Part shown: positions 25,923-34,859 of the stretch, piece by piece | Position numbering within the stretch: the first letter of the stretch is position 1 | How the letters are laid out: every line of letters begins with the position of its first letter | NCBI GenBank assembly: GCA_964446385.1 | Contig: CAYUOH010000012.1 | Location: forward strand, 1 to 64,000 | Reading direction: 5' to 3' | DNA from: CAYSRC01 sp964446385 | Lineage (GTDB): Bacteria > Bacillota > Clostridia > Oscillospirales > Ruminococcaceae | DNA: 64,000 nucleotides | Translations under genes and position numbers: made by a program | The notes under the pieces: model-generated | Seen by the model: only the letters and a program-made list of their open reading frames with translations | The model's database searches: none | Told to the model about the DNA's origin: nothing

Positions 25923-28045
25923 GATTTCTTTTTACTGTGATATACGTTTTTCTTCGGTACCTTTTCCTCTTCGGGCTTTTCTGCGCGGTAGACGCGCTTT
26001 TTGCTGAGAAGGTCATCCGTACTCATACTGTCATAACGGCTGAGGTCCTCAGGGGACGAATGAAGGCTCTTGAAAATATCGTCGATATTCTCGGTAACCT
26101 TGCCCGCTTCGTTATGTACCGGCTGGGCGGGCTTAACATTATCGGCGAAGGGAGCCTGTACGGTGTCTTTTTTCGGTTCGGTTTTCTTTGAGGAATTACG
26201 GGACTTATCGCTTTGAACATTGTTTGTCTGCGAACCGGTCTTCGGAGCGTTGTTCTTCGGAGGATTCTTTGGACCGTTATTCTGGTTCTTTCCTCCGCTC
26301 GCAGGCTGTTCCTTCTTCGGGGCATTGTACTGATTCTTTACGGTGTTCTGAGCATTTTTGCCGGTACCGGAATTATCATTCTTTACGGTCTGGTCTTTTT
26401 TTGTGTTTGGGGATTTAGCGGTGTTGCTCTGAGTCTTGCCGGCTTCGTTTTTCTTTTGTCCGCCTGGCTGTTTACCGGATCCGGACTGTTTACTTCCGCT
26501 GCCGGACTGCTGGCCCTGTTTTGAAGCAGGCTGTTTATTACTTTTTTCACCTGCAGGCTTTGCTTCTCCGGCGGGTTTGGTTTCTTTTTCGGGTTTTGCT
26601 GAATTTGCCGGAGCTGCGGCGATACCGGATGCGACATTGGCCGCAGCGGATACGGCAGCAACTGCTGCGGCTGCGGCGGGAACGTTCGTCTGGGATTGAG
26701 GCTTCTTCTTTCTCTTCCTCTTTTTCTTGACAACGGTCTGACCGCCGGGAACGGGAACAGGCTTGGCGGAAGGTTCGGCAGTTTTTTTAGGTTTGGTTTC
26801 GGGTTCAGCTTCGGCAGCCGATTCTCCGGTTGCTTCAGGCTCTGCCGGCACTGTATCAGCCTGAACTTCGGCTTCGGGAATGACTTCCTCAGCCGCTTCG
26901 GTTTCAGGCACTAACTCGATAACAGGTTCTTTTATGGCTTCGGCCGCAGGTTCTTCGGCAGGTATTTCTACGGGGATTTCCGTTACGGGTTCCTCCGCAA
27001 CAGTTTTAAACGTCTCAACAGGAACAGGCGCCGCCTTGACGGCTGCCCCAGCTAAAACTATAGAGGGAGCGTGTGAAGGCACAGGAACAGGCTCCCTCCT
27101 GGGCTTCTTAAGCCGCGATTCGGCCATTTCCTTCAGGAAAATCTCCGCGGCATCGGTATGGCCCCAGGGAATTAGATATTCCGAATCGGATTCTCTCTTT
27201 TTCTTTATTTTTATAAGTACGATTACAAGGATCAACGCAGACACAACAGCCATTATGCCGGCAAAAAGCTTGGATATACGGATAGTGCCCCAGTATAGGC
27301 TGTCAGTACGAAGGCCTTCTGTTATAAAGCGCTCCGCACCGTTCAGGACAAGGTACATAAGACCAAGCTGTCCGTCGAATTTCCGGTATTTTGTATAAAA
27401 AGCAAAGATTGCAAAACCCAGCAGACAACACACCGATTCGTAAAGAAAGGTAGGATGTACAGGCAGAGCCGGGTCAACGATTATACCTTTTTCGGCGAGA
27501 GACGCCGCATTGGAGGTGAGATAGTATTGTATAGTGCCGCTTGTCATACCCCAGGGAAGGTCGGTATTGACTCCGAAGGCCTCCTGGTTCATAAAATTGC
27601 CCCAGCGTCCGATACCCTGACCAAGCAGGAAACCCGTGGCGGCAACGTCTAGCAAAGGTAAGAACTTAACCTTGCGCAGAGGACATATTATAACAGAAGC
27701 AATAACGGCGGCTATAATTGTGCCGTAAAAGGCAACGCCGCCCTTTCGCAAGTCGAGAATATCGGCCAGGCTGTTGAATTCACCGGGTGCGGCGAATATT
27801 ACGTAATACAGGCGGGCTCCGATAACACCGGCAATAGCTCCGACAAGAATAACATCGCTCATGCGGTCGCTGTCTATTCCGAATTCCTTACCGCGGCTGA
27901 GGGCGTAAACCATCGACAAAAGAAGACCTGTGCCGATAAGTACACCGTACCAGTAAACCGGAAAGTCACCGATATAAAAAGCAATCCTGTTGATATTGAA
28001 TTGAAGTCCCAGACCCGGGAAGGATACAACCTGAGTAAAATCCAT
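25919..28045 (-). CDS. lgt: Prolipoprotein diacylglyceryl transferase with long disordered tail
   Basis: 708 residues against about 260-300 for Lgt. Residues 1-285 are a complete seven-helix Lgt: GARLYYVIF, the signature GIGRWGNFMNQEAFG (with the essential Arg and Asn) and HPTFLYES. It attaches diacylglycerol to lipobox cysteines. Residues about 300-708 are low-complexity: first Ala/Pro/Glu-rich, then Lys-rich (KKKRKRKKK), an Ala-rich patch, and a Gly/Ser/Asn/Lys/Gln-rich stretch. A less repetitive segment at about 640-690 (DDIFKSLHS, MSTDDLLSKK) could be a short binding motif. The tail follows the last membrane helix and is very basic. Confidence 0.93.
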   Translation of the reverse strand: MDFTQVVSFPGLGLQFNINRIAFYIGDFPVYWYGVLIGTGLLLSMVYALSRGKEFGIDSDRMSDVILVGAIAGVIGARLYYVIFAAPGEFNSLADILDLRKGGVAFYGTIIAAVIASVIICPLRKVKFLPLLDVAATGFLLGQGIGRWGNFMNQEAFGVNTDLPWGMTSGTIQYYLTSNAASLAEKGIIVDPALPVHPTFLYESVCCLLGFAIFAFYTKYRKFDGQLGLMYLVLNGAERFITEGLRTDSLYWGTIRISKLFAGIMAVVSALILVIVLIKIKKKRESDSEYLIPWGHTDAAEIFLKEMAESRLKKPRREPVPVPSHAPSIVLAGAAVKAAPVPVETFKTVAEEPVTEIPVEIPAEEPAAEAIKEPVIELVPETEAAEEVIPEAEVQADTVPAEPEATGESAAEAEPETKPKKTAEPSAKPVPVPGGQTVVKKKRKRKKKPQSQTNVPAAAAAVAAVSAAANVASGIAAAPANSAKPEKETKPAGEAKPAGEKSNKQPASKQGQQSGSGSKQSGSGKQPGGQKKNEAGKTQSNTAKSPNTKKDQTVKNDNSGTGKNAQNTVKNQYNAPKKEQPASGGKNQNNGPKNPPKNNAPKTGSQTNNVQSDKSRNSSKKTEPKKDTVQAPFADNVKPAQPVHNEAGKVTENIDDIFKSLHSSPEDLSRYDSMSTDDLLSKKRVYRAEKPEEEKVPKKNVYHSKKKS

Positions 28046-28052
28046 CTGTTAC

Positions 28053-29342
28053 CTACCTTATAGACTGCAGTCCGGCGCGGATTACGGCGACCGCACTGCG
28101 TTTTCCGGAAAACATAGCGGCCGCGTCGGCGTCGAGACGCTCTTTTTCGACCGTAAAGTTAATTATATCGCAAACGGAACAGTTATAAAAGTATGAAAAG
28201 CTCAGCAGAGAAGTAACGGCACCGCTGTAATCGAAGTTGCAGATTGTATGGCCGAGGTTTGCTCTGTTGTGTTCCGCGACACGTTCCGCATCAAATCCTT
28301 CGCGGCAGATGCGGTCTATCTCGTCACGGATAATGGCCGTGGCCTTTTCGGGGGCTGCGGATTCTCCGGAAAGGGAGAACACCGATGCGCCTGCAATATC
28401 AAGAAATTCCGAGCCGAAGGTTTCGTTTATCAGTCCTCCATCGTATAGTCTGCGGTAAAGCTCGCTGCATTCGCCTCCGATCAGCTCGGCAAGGCGGCGG
28501 TTTTCCATAATCCGGAATGCAAGATTTTCATCCTCCCGGAGCGGGTTGCATTTATATCCCACGGCCAGCTGGCTCTGGGCAACAGGCATTTCGGATTCGG
28601 CAAATCCTGCGACTATGCCGTCAGGCTCGTCTTCGATAAGACTCTCCACAGTGTCCACCGGGCATTTTATTCCGCCCAGTATCTCCTCCGCGATATCAAA
28701 GACCATATTCTTGTCGATACCGCCCGATACGGCCAGCATCATATTTGAAGGACGGTAAAAGGCGTTGTAGCAATTGTAAAGTATCTCCGGAGTTATCTTC
28801 GAGATGCTTTCGGCTGTACCGGCGATATCATCCCGTACGGGATGACGGTGGTAAAGGGACTCCAGCAGCAGCTCACTGAGCTTCCATTCAGGGCTGTCAT
28901 CGTACATGTTTATTTCTTCGCCAATAATGCCGATTTCCTTCTGTACGTTTTCCGGTGTGAAATAGGGTGAGGTCACGAATTTCAGAAGAATCCGCAGAGA
29001 TTCCGCGGTGTTGACCGAGGAAGTGAACGTGTAGTTAGTGTTATTAAAAGAAGTAAAAGCGTTTGCTGAAGCTCCGGTAGCTGAAAACAGATCAAAGGCA
29101 TTCCCGCCCTCGCTGCTTTCAAAAAGCTTGTGCTCAAGGAAATGAGCCACACCGGCGGGAACCTCCTGAAGCTTTCCGCCGACAGTAAATCTTCGGTTTA
29201 CGGAGCCTATCTTTGCGCCGAAGCGTGCGTCAACGGTCTGCTTATCCTCCATGGGGCACACATATACCGTATAGCCGTTGTTCATTTTCCCGATGTAGTA
29301 TTTTTTATCTACGTAGGGAACAAGATACTCTGTTATTTTCAT
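28053..29342 (-). CDS. M16 metallopeptidase, zinc-site subunit (YmfH-like)
   Basis: 429 residues. The inverted zinc motif HFLEH (in VAHFLEHKLFE, near residue 66) marks the active member of an M16 pair. It overlaps the partner gene by 4 bases. In Bacillus and relatives the ymfF-ymfH pair is a cytoplasmic peptidase unit of poorly known role. lgt follows 7 bases later. Confidence 0.9.
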   Translation of the reverse strand: MKITEYLVPYVDKKYYIGKMNNGYTVYVCPMEDKQTVDARFGAKIGSVNRRFTVGGKLQEVPAGVAHFLEHKLFESSEGGNAFDLFSATGASANAFTSFNNTNYTFTSSVNTAESLRILLKFVTSPYFTPENVQKEIGIIGEEINMYDDSPEWKLSELLLESLYHRHPVRDDIAGTAESISKITPEILYNCYNAFYRPSNMMLAVSGGIDKNMVFDIAEEILGGIKCPVDTVESLIEDEPDGIVAGFAESEMPVAQSQLAVGYKCNPLREDENLAFRIMENRRLAELIGGECSELYRRLYDGGLINETFGSEFLDIAGASVFSLSGESAAPEKATAIIRDEIDRICREGFDAERVAEHNRANLGHTICNFDYSGAVTSLLSFSYFYNCSVCDIINFTVEKERLDADAAAMFSGKRSAVAVIRAGLQSIR

Positions 29343-30616
29343 CTGATAGCCTCCTCTTCCCCGTCGTTCGCTTCCACCACGGCCATGGCACGCGGTTTAA
29401 GCTGATGTATTAATTCGGTAATATTTTCGGTGGGTGTGGCCAGGATATCCCTGAGCTCGTCCTCGGGTTCCCCTATGAATCCGTCACGGACAAGCCGGTT
29501 GAAATAGTAGTTCATCAGCGAACCGGCGCTGTCGCGGATTGATGAAAAGCTGTTTTTGAATATCTCATGAACCGTTATCATCTCGTCTTCGGTAGGCCCG
29601 TTATCACCAAGAGAACGAAGTTCATTCCTTACACCGTCTACAACTCTGAGAAGATTTTCATGGGACATTCCGCTTTCAACAGCAATGCCGATGCCCGGTT
29701 TGAGGGTCTGTTCCGACGAGATGTAGTAACAGAGGCTCTGCTTTTCGCGGATATTATTGAACAGGCGGGAATACGCGCTTCCTCCCAGTATTACAGAACC
29801 CTGACGGAGAGCGTGGTAATCTTTCAGACTTCCGGCCTTCCCTGTGGAGAACAGCATAGCGAGCTTGTCCTGCTCCACATCCATCACAGTCTTTTTGGTA
29901 TTCAGACGTTCATTGCAGACGGGTGCTCCCGAAGCAGGCACTTCTCCGCGGAAATCGAAAGCGGAGAAGCGTTCGGTGCAAAGAGCCGCGACTTCGACGG
30001 CATCGGCCCCGGTGTAGAAGATCTCCACCGTTGCCATACTGAGAATATCGAGATATTCTTTATACAGCGAAACACCGTCAATCAAATCAAGATCCTCAGC
30101 GAACCCGTCGAAAGGCAGCGCGCGTTCATCGGTGTACGCAGCCTGATTCAACATCTCAGCGCAAAGATCACGTTTGTCATTGTAGATGGAATTAATCGCG
30201 TCCAGCAGCTTGGGTTTTTCAATATCAACCCAGTCGTTTCTGAAACCTCCATTTTCGGTAAAGGGATTCAGAAGAACATCCAGAAGCAGTCCTGCTTTTA
30301 GCATATCCCCGGATTTGTCGCCGGTATATGCCGAGTCGGGGCCGCTGACCGACACGGATACGACCCTGTAGGGATAACGTGTGGTGTATGACGTTGAGAG
30401 CGAGCTTCCGTACATTCCGAGAAACTTACGGCGAATTGCAATATTGTCGGGCAGATTCTTTGTACCTCTCTCAAGAAGATAGGGCACGAGTGCAGATGAT
30501 GTAAGATTATCTTTTTTCAAGGGCAATAAAAGGTAAACTGTCATGTTTACCCTTTTCCATCCGCTGCCGCAGTCTGTGAAATATACGTTTTTGCCTATGG
30601 GTTGACGGTTAATCAT
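29339..30616 (-). CDS. M16 peptidase-like partner, zinc site absent (YmfF-like)
   Basis: 425 residues with the M16 fold. The position of HxxEH is occupied by YLLER (in LVPYLLERGTKNLP), so it cannot bind zinc. A catalytic plus a non-catalytic subunit is normal for bacterial M16B pairs, so this is not decay. It probably shapes the closed chamber with the downstream product. Confidence 0.9.
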   Translation of the reverse strand: MINRQPIGKNVYFTDCGSGWKRVNMTVYLLLPLKKDNLTSSALVPYLLERGTKNLPDNIAIRRKFLGMYGSSLSTSYTTRYPYRVVSVSVSGPDSAYTGDKSGDMLKAGLLLDVLLNPFTENGGFRNDWVDIEKPKLLDAINSIYNDKRDLCAEMLNQAAYTDERALPFDGFAEDLDLIDGVSLYKEYLDILSMATVEIFYTGADAVEVAALCTERFSAFDFRGEVPASGAPVCNERLNTKKTVMDVEQDKLAMLFSTGKAGSLKDYHALRQGSVILGGSAYSRLFNNIREKQSLCYYISSEQTLKPGIGIAVESGMSHENLLRVVDGVRNELRSLGDNGPTEDEMITVHEIFKNSFSSIRDSAGSLMNYYFNRLVRDGFIGEPEDELRDILATPTENITELIHQLKPRAMAVVEANDGEEEAIR

Positions 30617-30877
30617 AATTTATAATATTCCCCGATGCTTAATAATAATTGTAATTGTTTTAAAGACTATACTTGTTGATTAATATGCCGAAAGTATCGA
30701 TGACATAGTATATTTGTAACATTTTTGTAACATTTTAACAGATTTTTGTGTTAAAGACTGTAAAATTTTGTTATGTAATTTTTTTGTAATAGTCTTTACA
30801 AATTACAATTAATTGGTTACAATATAGTTACAAATTAATTTTTTCATTTTCATTCTTTTCCTCCTTTTTCTTATATT
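30617..30877. promoter_or_regulatory. AT-rich intergenic region with repeated TTGTAAC and AAAGACT motifs
   Basis: No gene seen. TTGTAAC occurs at 30714-30720 and 30725-30731, and its complement GTTACAA occurs twice near 30815-30832. TTAAAGACT occurs near 30659 and at 30751, with its complement AGTCTTTA near 30792. This is upstream of the leftward M16-lgt operon, so it probably holds its promoter and perhaps operators for an unknown regulator. Confidence 0.4.
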
Positions 30878-30901
30878 AAAGCGTCGCATCTGCGGCGCTT
30901 T
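30878..30901. terminator. Hairpin terminator after azlD
   Basis: AAAGCGTCGC and GCGGCGCTTT form a 10-base stem (one mismatch) with a 4-base loop, just beyond the azlD stop. T-rich sequence flanks both sides only weakly. Confidence 0.6.
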
Positions 30902-30922
30902 AATTTGTTTAGGAGGATTTTT

Positions 30923-31240
30923 TTATAGTAAAGCCTGAATAAAGCTTACAAGCGCCACGACTCCGCAGGATACCTCGGCCACCGTAAGAAGGCTCTTGCC
31001 TATAAATGCGAGAATCATCGCTGCGGCGAATCCTGCCGCGGCGGCAGCAAGCGAATCGACCGCAAAGAAAATAGCGGGTATGGTCATGGCTGCAAGAACC
31101 GCGTACGGCATGTAGTACAGGAATGAAATCAGAAAACGGTTTGTTATCTTTTTGCGTACAAGGGTTAGAGGCAGCATCCTTACAAGGTATGTAACCCCGG
31201 CCATTACTATAAGATAAACTATAAAAGGATAGCCTTTCAT
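30923..31240 (-). CDS. azlD: Branched-chain amino acid exporter small subunit AzlD
   Basis: 105 residues with four hydrophobic segments and the family segment TYLVRMLPL near the N-terminus. It partners AzlC to export branched-chain amino acids. It starts directly after the azlC stop with no intervening base. Confidence 0.88.
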   Translation of the reverse strand: MKGYPFIVYLIVMAGVTYLVRMLPLTLVRKKITNRFLISFLYYMPYAVLAAMTIPAIFFAVDSLAAAAAGFAAAMILAFIGKSLLTVAEVSCGVVALVSFIQALL

Positions 31241-31966
31241 TTACGCGCCTTCCCCCGTTCTTACAGGTACCGGGGCCAGTACAGCTGTGGCTGCGGCCGC
31301 CGTTACAGCGCATATAATAACAATAAAACCGCCAGGCACCAAAGACAGTGCCGGTACGAATCTGAACAGACAGCTTATCGCGGCCGCAACAAGAACGCAT
31401 AGCGCAACCGGAGCCGATTTTTTTGCGTCGGGAACAACTATCGCCACAAACATGGCATATATTGCGATGCCGAGGGCGTCGGTGACAAGTTTCGGAAGGA
31501 CGTCGCCCATAAGCGCGCCTGCGACGGTACCGGTGCTCCACCCCAGAAACGGAGTCAGGGCAAGGCCGGCCATATAAATGCGGCCGACAGGTTCGGGGCG
31601 CGATGATGCCACTGCGAATACCTCGTCGGTATTCATAAACGCTATCCAGAACCTGTCAGCAAGGGATACGGACGCTCCCAAACGCTGCGACAGGGATACT
31701 GACATCAGCGAATAGCGAAGATTGATTACGAACTGAGAGAGGGCGAGCTCCGCAAGGGTACCGCCCCCGGCAATAATAGGCACCGCCGCCAGCTGACCCG
31801 CGGAGGTGACGTTGGTCATGGATATTATCAGAGCCTCAAGGGCAGAAAGTCCGTTTGCCACGGTGAATATACCAAAAGCAAAGGCTACCGACAGATATCC
31901 GAAGCATATCGGAAGTCCGTCGGTAATGCCCTGTCTGAAACTGTTATATTCGCGGACGTTTCCCAT
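31241..31966 (-). CDS. azlC: Branched-chain amino acid exporter large subunit AzlC
   Basis: 241 residues, about six membrane segments, with the family segments SFRQGITDGLPICFGYLSVA and FVINLRYSLMS. Its start codon overlaps the rpoD stop (TAATG), so this transporter is translationally coupled to the primary sigma factor gene, an unusual partner. Confidence 0.9.
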   Translation of the reverse strand: MGNVREYNSFRQGITDGLPICFGYLSVAFAFGIFTVANGLSALEALIISMTNVTSAGQLAAVPIIAGGGTLAELALSQFVINLRYSLMSVSLSQRLGASVSLADRFWIAFMNTDEVFAVASSRPEPVGRIYMAGLALTPFLGWSTGTVAGALMGDVLPKLVTDALGIAIYAMFVAIVVPDAKKSAPVALCVLVAAAISCLFRFVPALSLVPGGFIVIICAVTAAAATAVLAPVPVRTGEGA

Positions 31967-33054
31967 TAATCAAGGAAATCCTTCAGCTTCTTGCTACGGC
32001 TGGGATGACGCAGTTTACGAAGAGCCTTGGCTTCAATCTGACGGATGCGCTCACGGGTTACGTTGAATTCCTTGCCGACCTCTTCGAGGGTGCGGGGGCG
32101 TCCGTCCTCAAGGCCGAAACGGAGACGAAGAACCCTGGCCTCACGGCTTGTAAGGGTTTCGAGAACCTCGTCAATCTGCTCGCACAGAAGGGAGTGGTAT
32201 GCGGCTTCGGCGGGAACGGTGGCGTCTTCGTCGGGGATAAAATCTCCGAGATGGCTGTCCTCTTCCTCACCGATAGGGGTTTCAAGGGATACCGGCTCCT
32301 GGGCAACGCGGAGAATCTCGCGGACCTTTTCAACGGGAATGCCCATCTCCTCGCCGATTTCCTCGGGCGTTGGTTCGTGGCCGTTTTTATGCAGAAGTTG
32401 GCTTGAAGCCTTTTTGACCTTGTTTATTGTTTCCACCATATGAACAGGTATACGGATGGTACGGGCCTGGTCGGCGATGGCACGGGTGATAGCCTGGCGG
32501 ATCCACCACGTGGCGTAGGTGCTGAACTTGAAGCCCTTTGTGTAGTCGAACTTTTCAACGGCCTTTATAAGACCGAGGTTGCCTTCCTGGATAAGATCAA
32601 GAAAATGCATACCGCGCCCGACATAACGCTTGGCGATACTTACAACAAGACGCAGGTTAGCTTCGCTTAATTTTTTACGGGCCTCATCGTCGCCTTCGGC
32701 CACGCGGCGCGCAAGATCAACCTCTTCAGCCGAGCTTAATAGGTGAACACGGCCGATTTCCTTAAGATATACCTTTACCGGGTCGTCGATTCCGTCGGTT
32801 ATTGAGGAATCGGAGGTATCGGCGTCGGCGCTTTCAACTATGACTTCTATATCGGATATGTCGTCAACTGTCACATCTTCGATTATTTTGATGTTGTTCC
32901 CTTCAAGGGAATCGTAAAGCTTTTCAACCTCCTCAACGTCATAGTCGATCCCCTCGAGCATGTCGTTGATTTCGGACGCGGATATTTTACCGTCCTTCAT
33001 ACCTTGCTCGATGATGTCGTTTAAGGATACGGTGGCTTTTTTTGTTTCTGCCAT
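31966..33054 (-). CDS. rpoD: Primary sigma factor RpoD (sigma-A)
   Basis: 362 residues. Region 1.2 (DDPVKVYLKEIG), region 2 with the -10-recognising FSTYATWWIRQAITRAI, region 3, and region 4.2 with LEEVGKEFNVTRERIRQIEAKALRKLRHP. The N-terminal region 1.1-like part is short and acidic, as in other Firmicutes. It starts 1 base after dnaG, the classical dnaG-rpoD pair. Confidence 0.97.
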   Translation of the reverse strand: MAETKKATVSLNDIIEQGMKDGKISASEINDMLEGIDYDVEEVEKLYDSLEGNNIKIIEDVTVDDISDIEVIVESADADTSDSSITDGIDDPVKVYLKEIGRVHLLSSAEEVDLARRVAEGDDEARKKLSEANLRLVVSIAKRYVGRGMHFLDLIQEGNLGLIKAVEKFDYTKGFKFSTYATWWIRQAITRAIADQARTIRIPVHMVETINKVKKASSQLLHKNGHEPTPEEIGEEMGIPVEKVREILRVAQEPVSLETPIGEEEDSHLGDFIPDEDATVPAEAAYHSLLCEQIDEVLETLTSREARVLRLRFGLEDGRPRTLEEVGKEFNVTRERIRQIEAKALRKLRHPSRSKKLKDFLD

Positions 33055-33055
33055 A

Positions 33056-34810
33056 TCAGTTCTCCCTTTGTTTTTTCTTTTCTATCATTTTTTGAATTTC
33101 CTGCGGATCGGAAGCCTTCAGTTGTTCATCCGTCGGAGCGTTTCCGTAGTCAAGAATTTTATCAATATACAGCTCCAGATCGTCGGGGCTGAAATTAACA
33201 CTGCCGTTTTCGGTGATTACCTGGGTCAGGAGCGCCATCTCGGAATTTGACAGCAGCGGCGATAATGAGGAATATCCTCTGAAGTCCCCGCTCTCAGCCT
33301 CCTGCATAATGGCGTTGTATATATGACCAAGCTCTTCGGAAAGAAGGTTTTTGGGGGTAATTCTGCCCTTTACCATACGGCAGAGATCCGAATTGGTATA
33401 TAAAAGCGCTACCAATCTTCGCCCCGAGGCCAGAACACCGACCCGGTCGTCGGCTGAGGATTTGAGCCCCACCCGTTTGCCCACGCTGTTGAGCAGAGCG
33501 CTTTCGTCTTTTTTTTGATCTGAACGGCGGCTGCTTTTTATTGCGGAATCTATCTGAAGCATTACTGAGGCCTTATCAACACCGGTCTGACCGGCTATCA
33601 TACCCCCGTAAACATCCCTTTCGGTGGGCCGTGAAAGCCCGGCGATTATTCCGGTCGCTTCGCGCAGGTATCGAATCCGGCCGTCGTTGGTGTCAAGGTT
33701 GTACTTGACAGCAGCCTTCTGGAGCTGGTATTCCGTAGAAGTGTTGCTTCCGCTGACCAGAGCGCCGAATTCTGCATGCCCGTATTTATTTATGAACTCG
33801 TCGGGGTCCTTTGCTCCTGTGATATGAATAACCTTTACCGGAATTCCTGATGGCCTGAATACCTCGATGGCCCTGCGTACAGCCTTCTGTCCGGCCTCGT
33901 CTCCGTCGTACGCCAGAACCACCTCGTCGCAGTAGGAGGACAACATACGCACATGCTCGTCGGTAAGCGCGGTGCCCAGTGTCGCTACGGCGTTGTCGAA
34001 TCCGGCCTGATGAATCGCAATGACATCCATCTGCCCCTCAGCTACAATTATCCGGCGGGACACGGTGTTCTTTGCCATGTTCAGAGCGAAGAGCGTACGG
34101 GATTTTTTGAAAATCATGGTCTCGCGGCTGTTGAGGTATTTACGCGAATCCGTGCCCATTGTGCGGCCCGAAAATGCTACCACATTGCCCCGTACGTCGA
34201 TTACGGGAAACATTACTCTCTCATGGAAAAAGTCGTAAACATTGCCCTTTTCGGAGCGCCCGCAAAGACTTGACTCCACAAGGGTTTCCTCGGAGAATCC
34301 CTCGGCTTTAAGTGAGTCGCGCATGGCGCCCCATTCAGAAGGGGCCCATCCCAGACCGAACTTTTTTATGGTGACGTCGGTAAGCCCTCTGCCCCGCAGA
34401 TACTTCAATGCGTTTCTGCCTTCATCGGTGTTTAGCTGTGAAAAGAAGAATTTCGCTGCGGAACGGTTGGCGTCCAGAATACGTCTGCGGCGCTTGAAGC
34501 TTTCGTTATCGGAATCGTCCTCAGGCACGGGTATTCCGGCCCGCTGGGCCAGCTCGCGCACAGCTTCGATATATCCGAGATTCTCGCTTTCCTTGATATA
34601 TGTGACCACATCTCCGCCCTTGCCGCATCCGAAGCAGTAAAAGCTCTGGGTTTCGGGATAGACAACAAAGCTGGGAGTCTTTTCGTTGTGGAAGGGACAC
34701 AGGCCTACGTAGGTGCGCCCGGTATGGCGCAGAGACACGTTGCTTCCGATTATTTCAACAATATCGCTCCGGTCGTAAAGCGCCTGAAGAAAATCCTGCG
34801 GCAGTGCCAT
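33056..34810 (-). CDS. dnaG: DNA primase DnaG
   Basis: 584 residues. The CHC2 zinc domain has CPFHNEKTPSF and FYCFGCGKGGD, the RNA-polymerase domain has the Toprim motifs IVAEGQMD and LAYDGDEAGQ, and a C-terminal helicase-binding domain spans about 450-584. It makes RNA primers at the replication fork. Second gene of dgt-dnaG-rpoD. Confidence 0.97.
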   Translation of the reverse strand: MALPQDFLQALYDRSDIVEIIGSNVSLRHTGRTYVGLCPFHNEKTPSFVVYPETQSFYCFGCGKGGDVVTYIKESENLGYIEAVRELAQRAGIPVPEDDSDNESFKRRRRILDANRSAAKFFFSQLNTDEGRNALKYLRGRGLTDVTIKKFGLGWAPSEWGAMRDSLKAEGFSEETLVESSLCGRSEKGNVYDFFHERVMFPVIDVRGNVVAFSGRTMGTDSRKYLNSRETMIFKKSRTLFALNMAKNTVSRRIIVAEGQMDVIAIHQAGFDNAVATLGTALTDEHVRMLSSYCDEVVLAYDGDEAGQKAVRRAIEVFRPSGIPVKVIHITGAKDPDEFINKYGHAEFGALVSGSNTSTEYQLQKAAVKYNLDTNDGRIRYLREATGIIAGLSRPTERDVYGGMIAGQTGVDKASVMLQIDSAIKSSRRSDQKKDESALLNSVGKRVGLKSSADDRVGVLASGRRLVALLYTNSDLCRMVKGRITPKNLLSEELGHIYNAIMQEAESGDFRGYSSLSPLLSNSEMALLTQVITENGSVNFSPDDLELYIDKILDYGNAPTDEQLKASDPQEIQKMIEKKKQREN

Positions 34811-34859
34811 TATTCGCGTCCTTTCCTTTCAGTATAAGTGTTATTCAGTTATTAATATG

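Noticed and set aside
29339..30616. Loss of the HxxEH zinc motif in the first M16 gene as a sign of decay
   Set aside because: Bacterial M16B peptidases normally pair an active and an inactive subunit, and the downstream partner keeps HFLEH.
30909..31541. 210-codon minus-strand frame overlapping azlC and azlD
   Set aside because: Arg/Ser/Cys-rich out-of-frame translation; both azl genes have complete family features.
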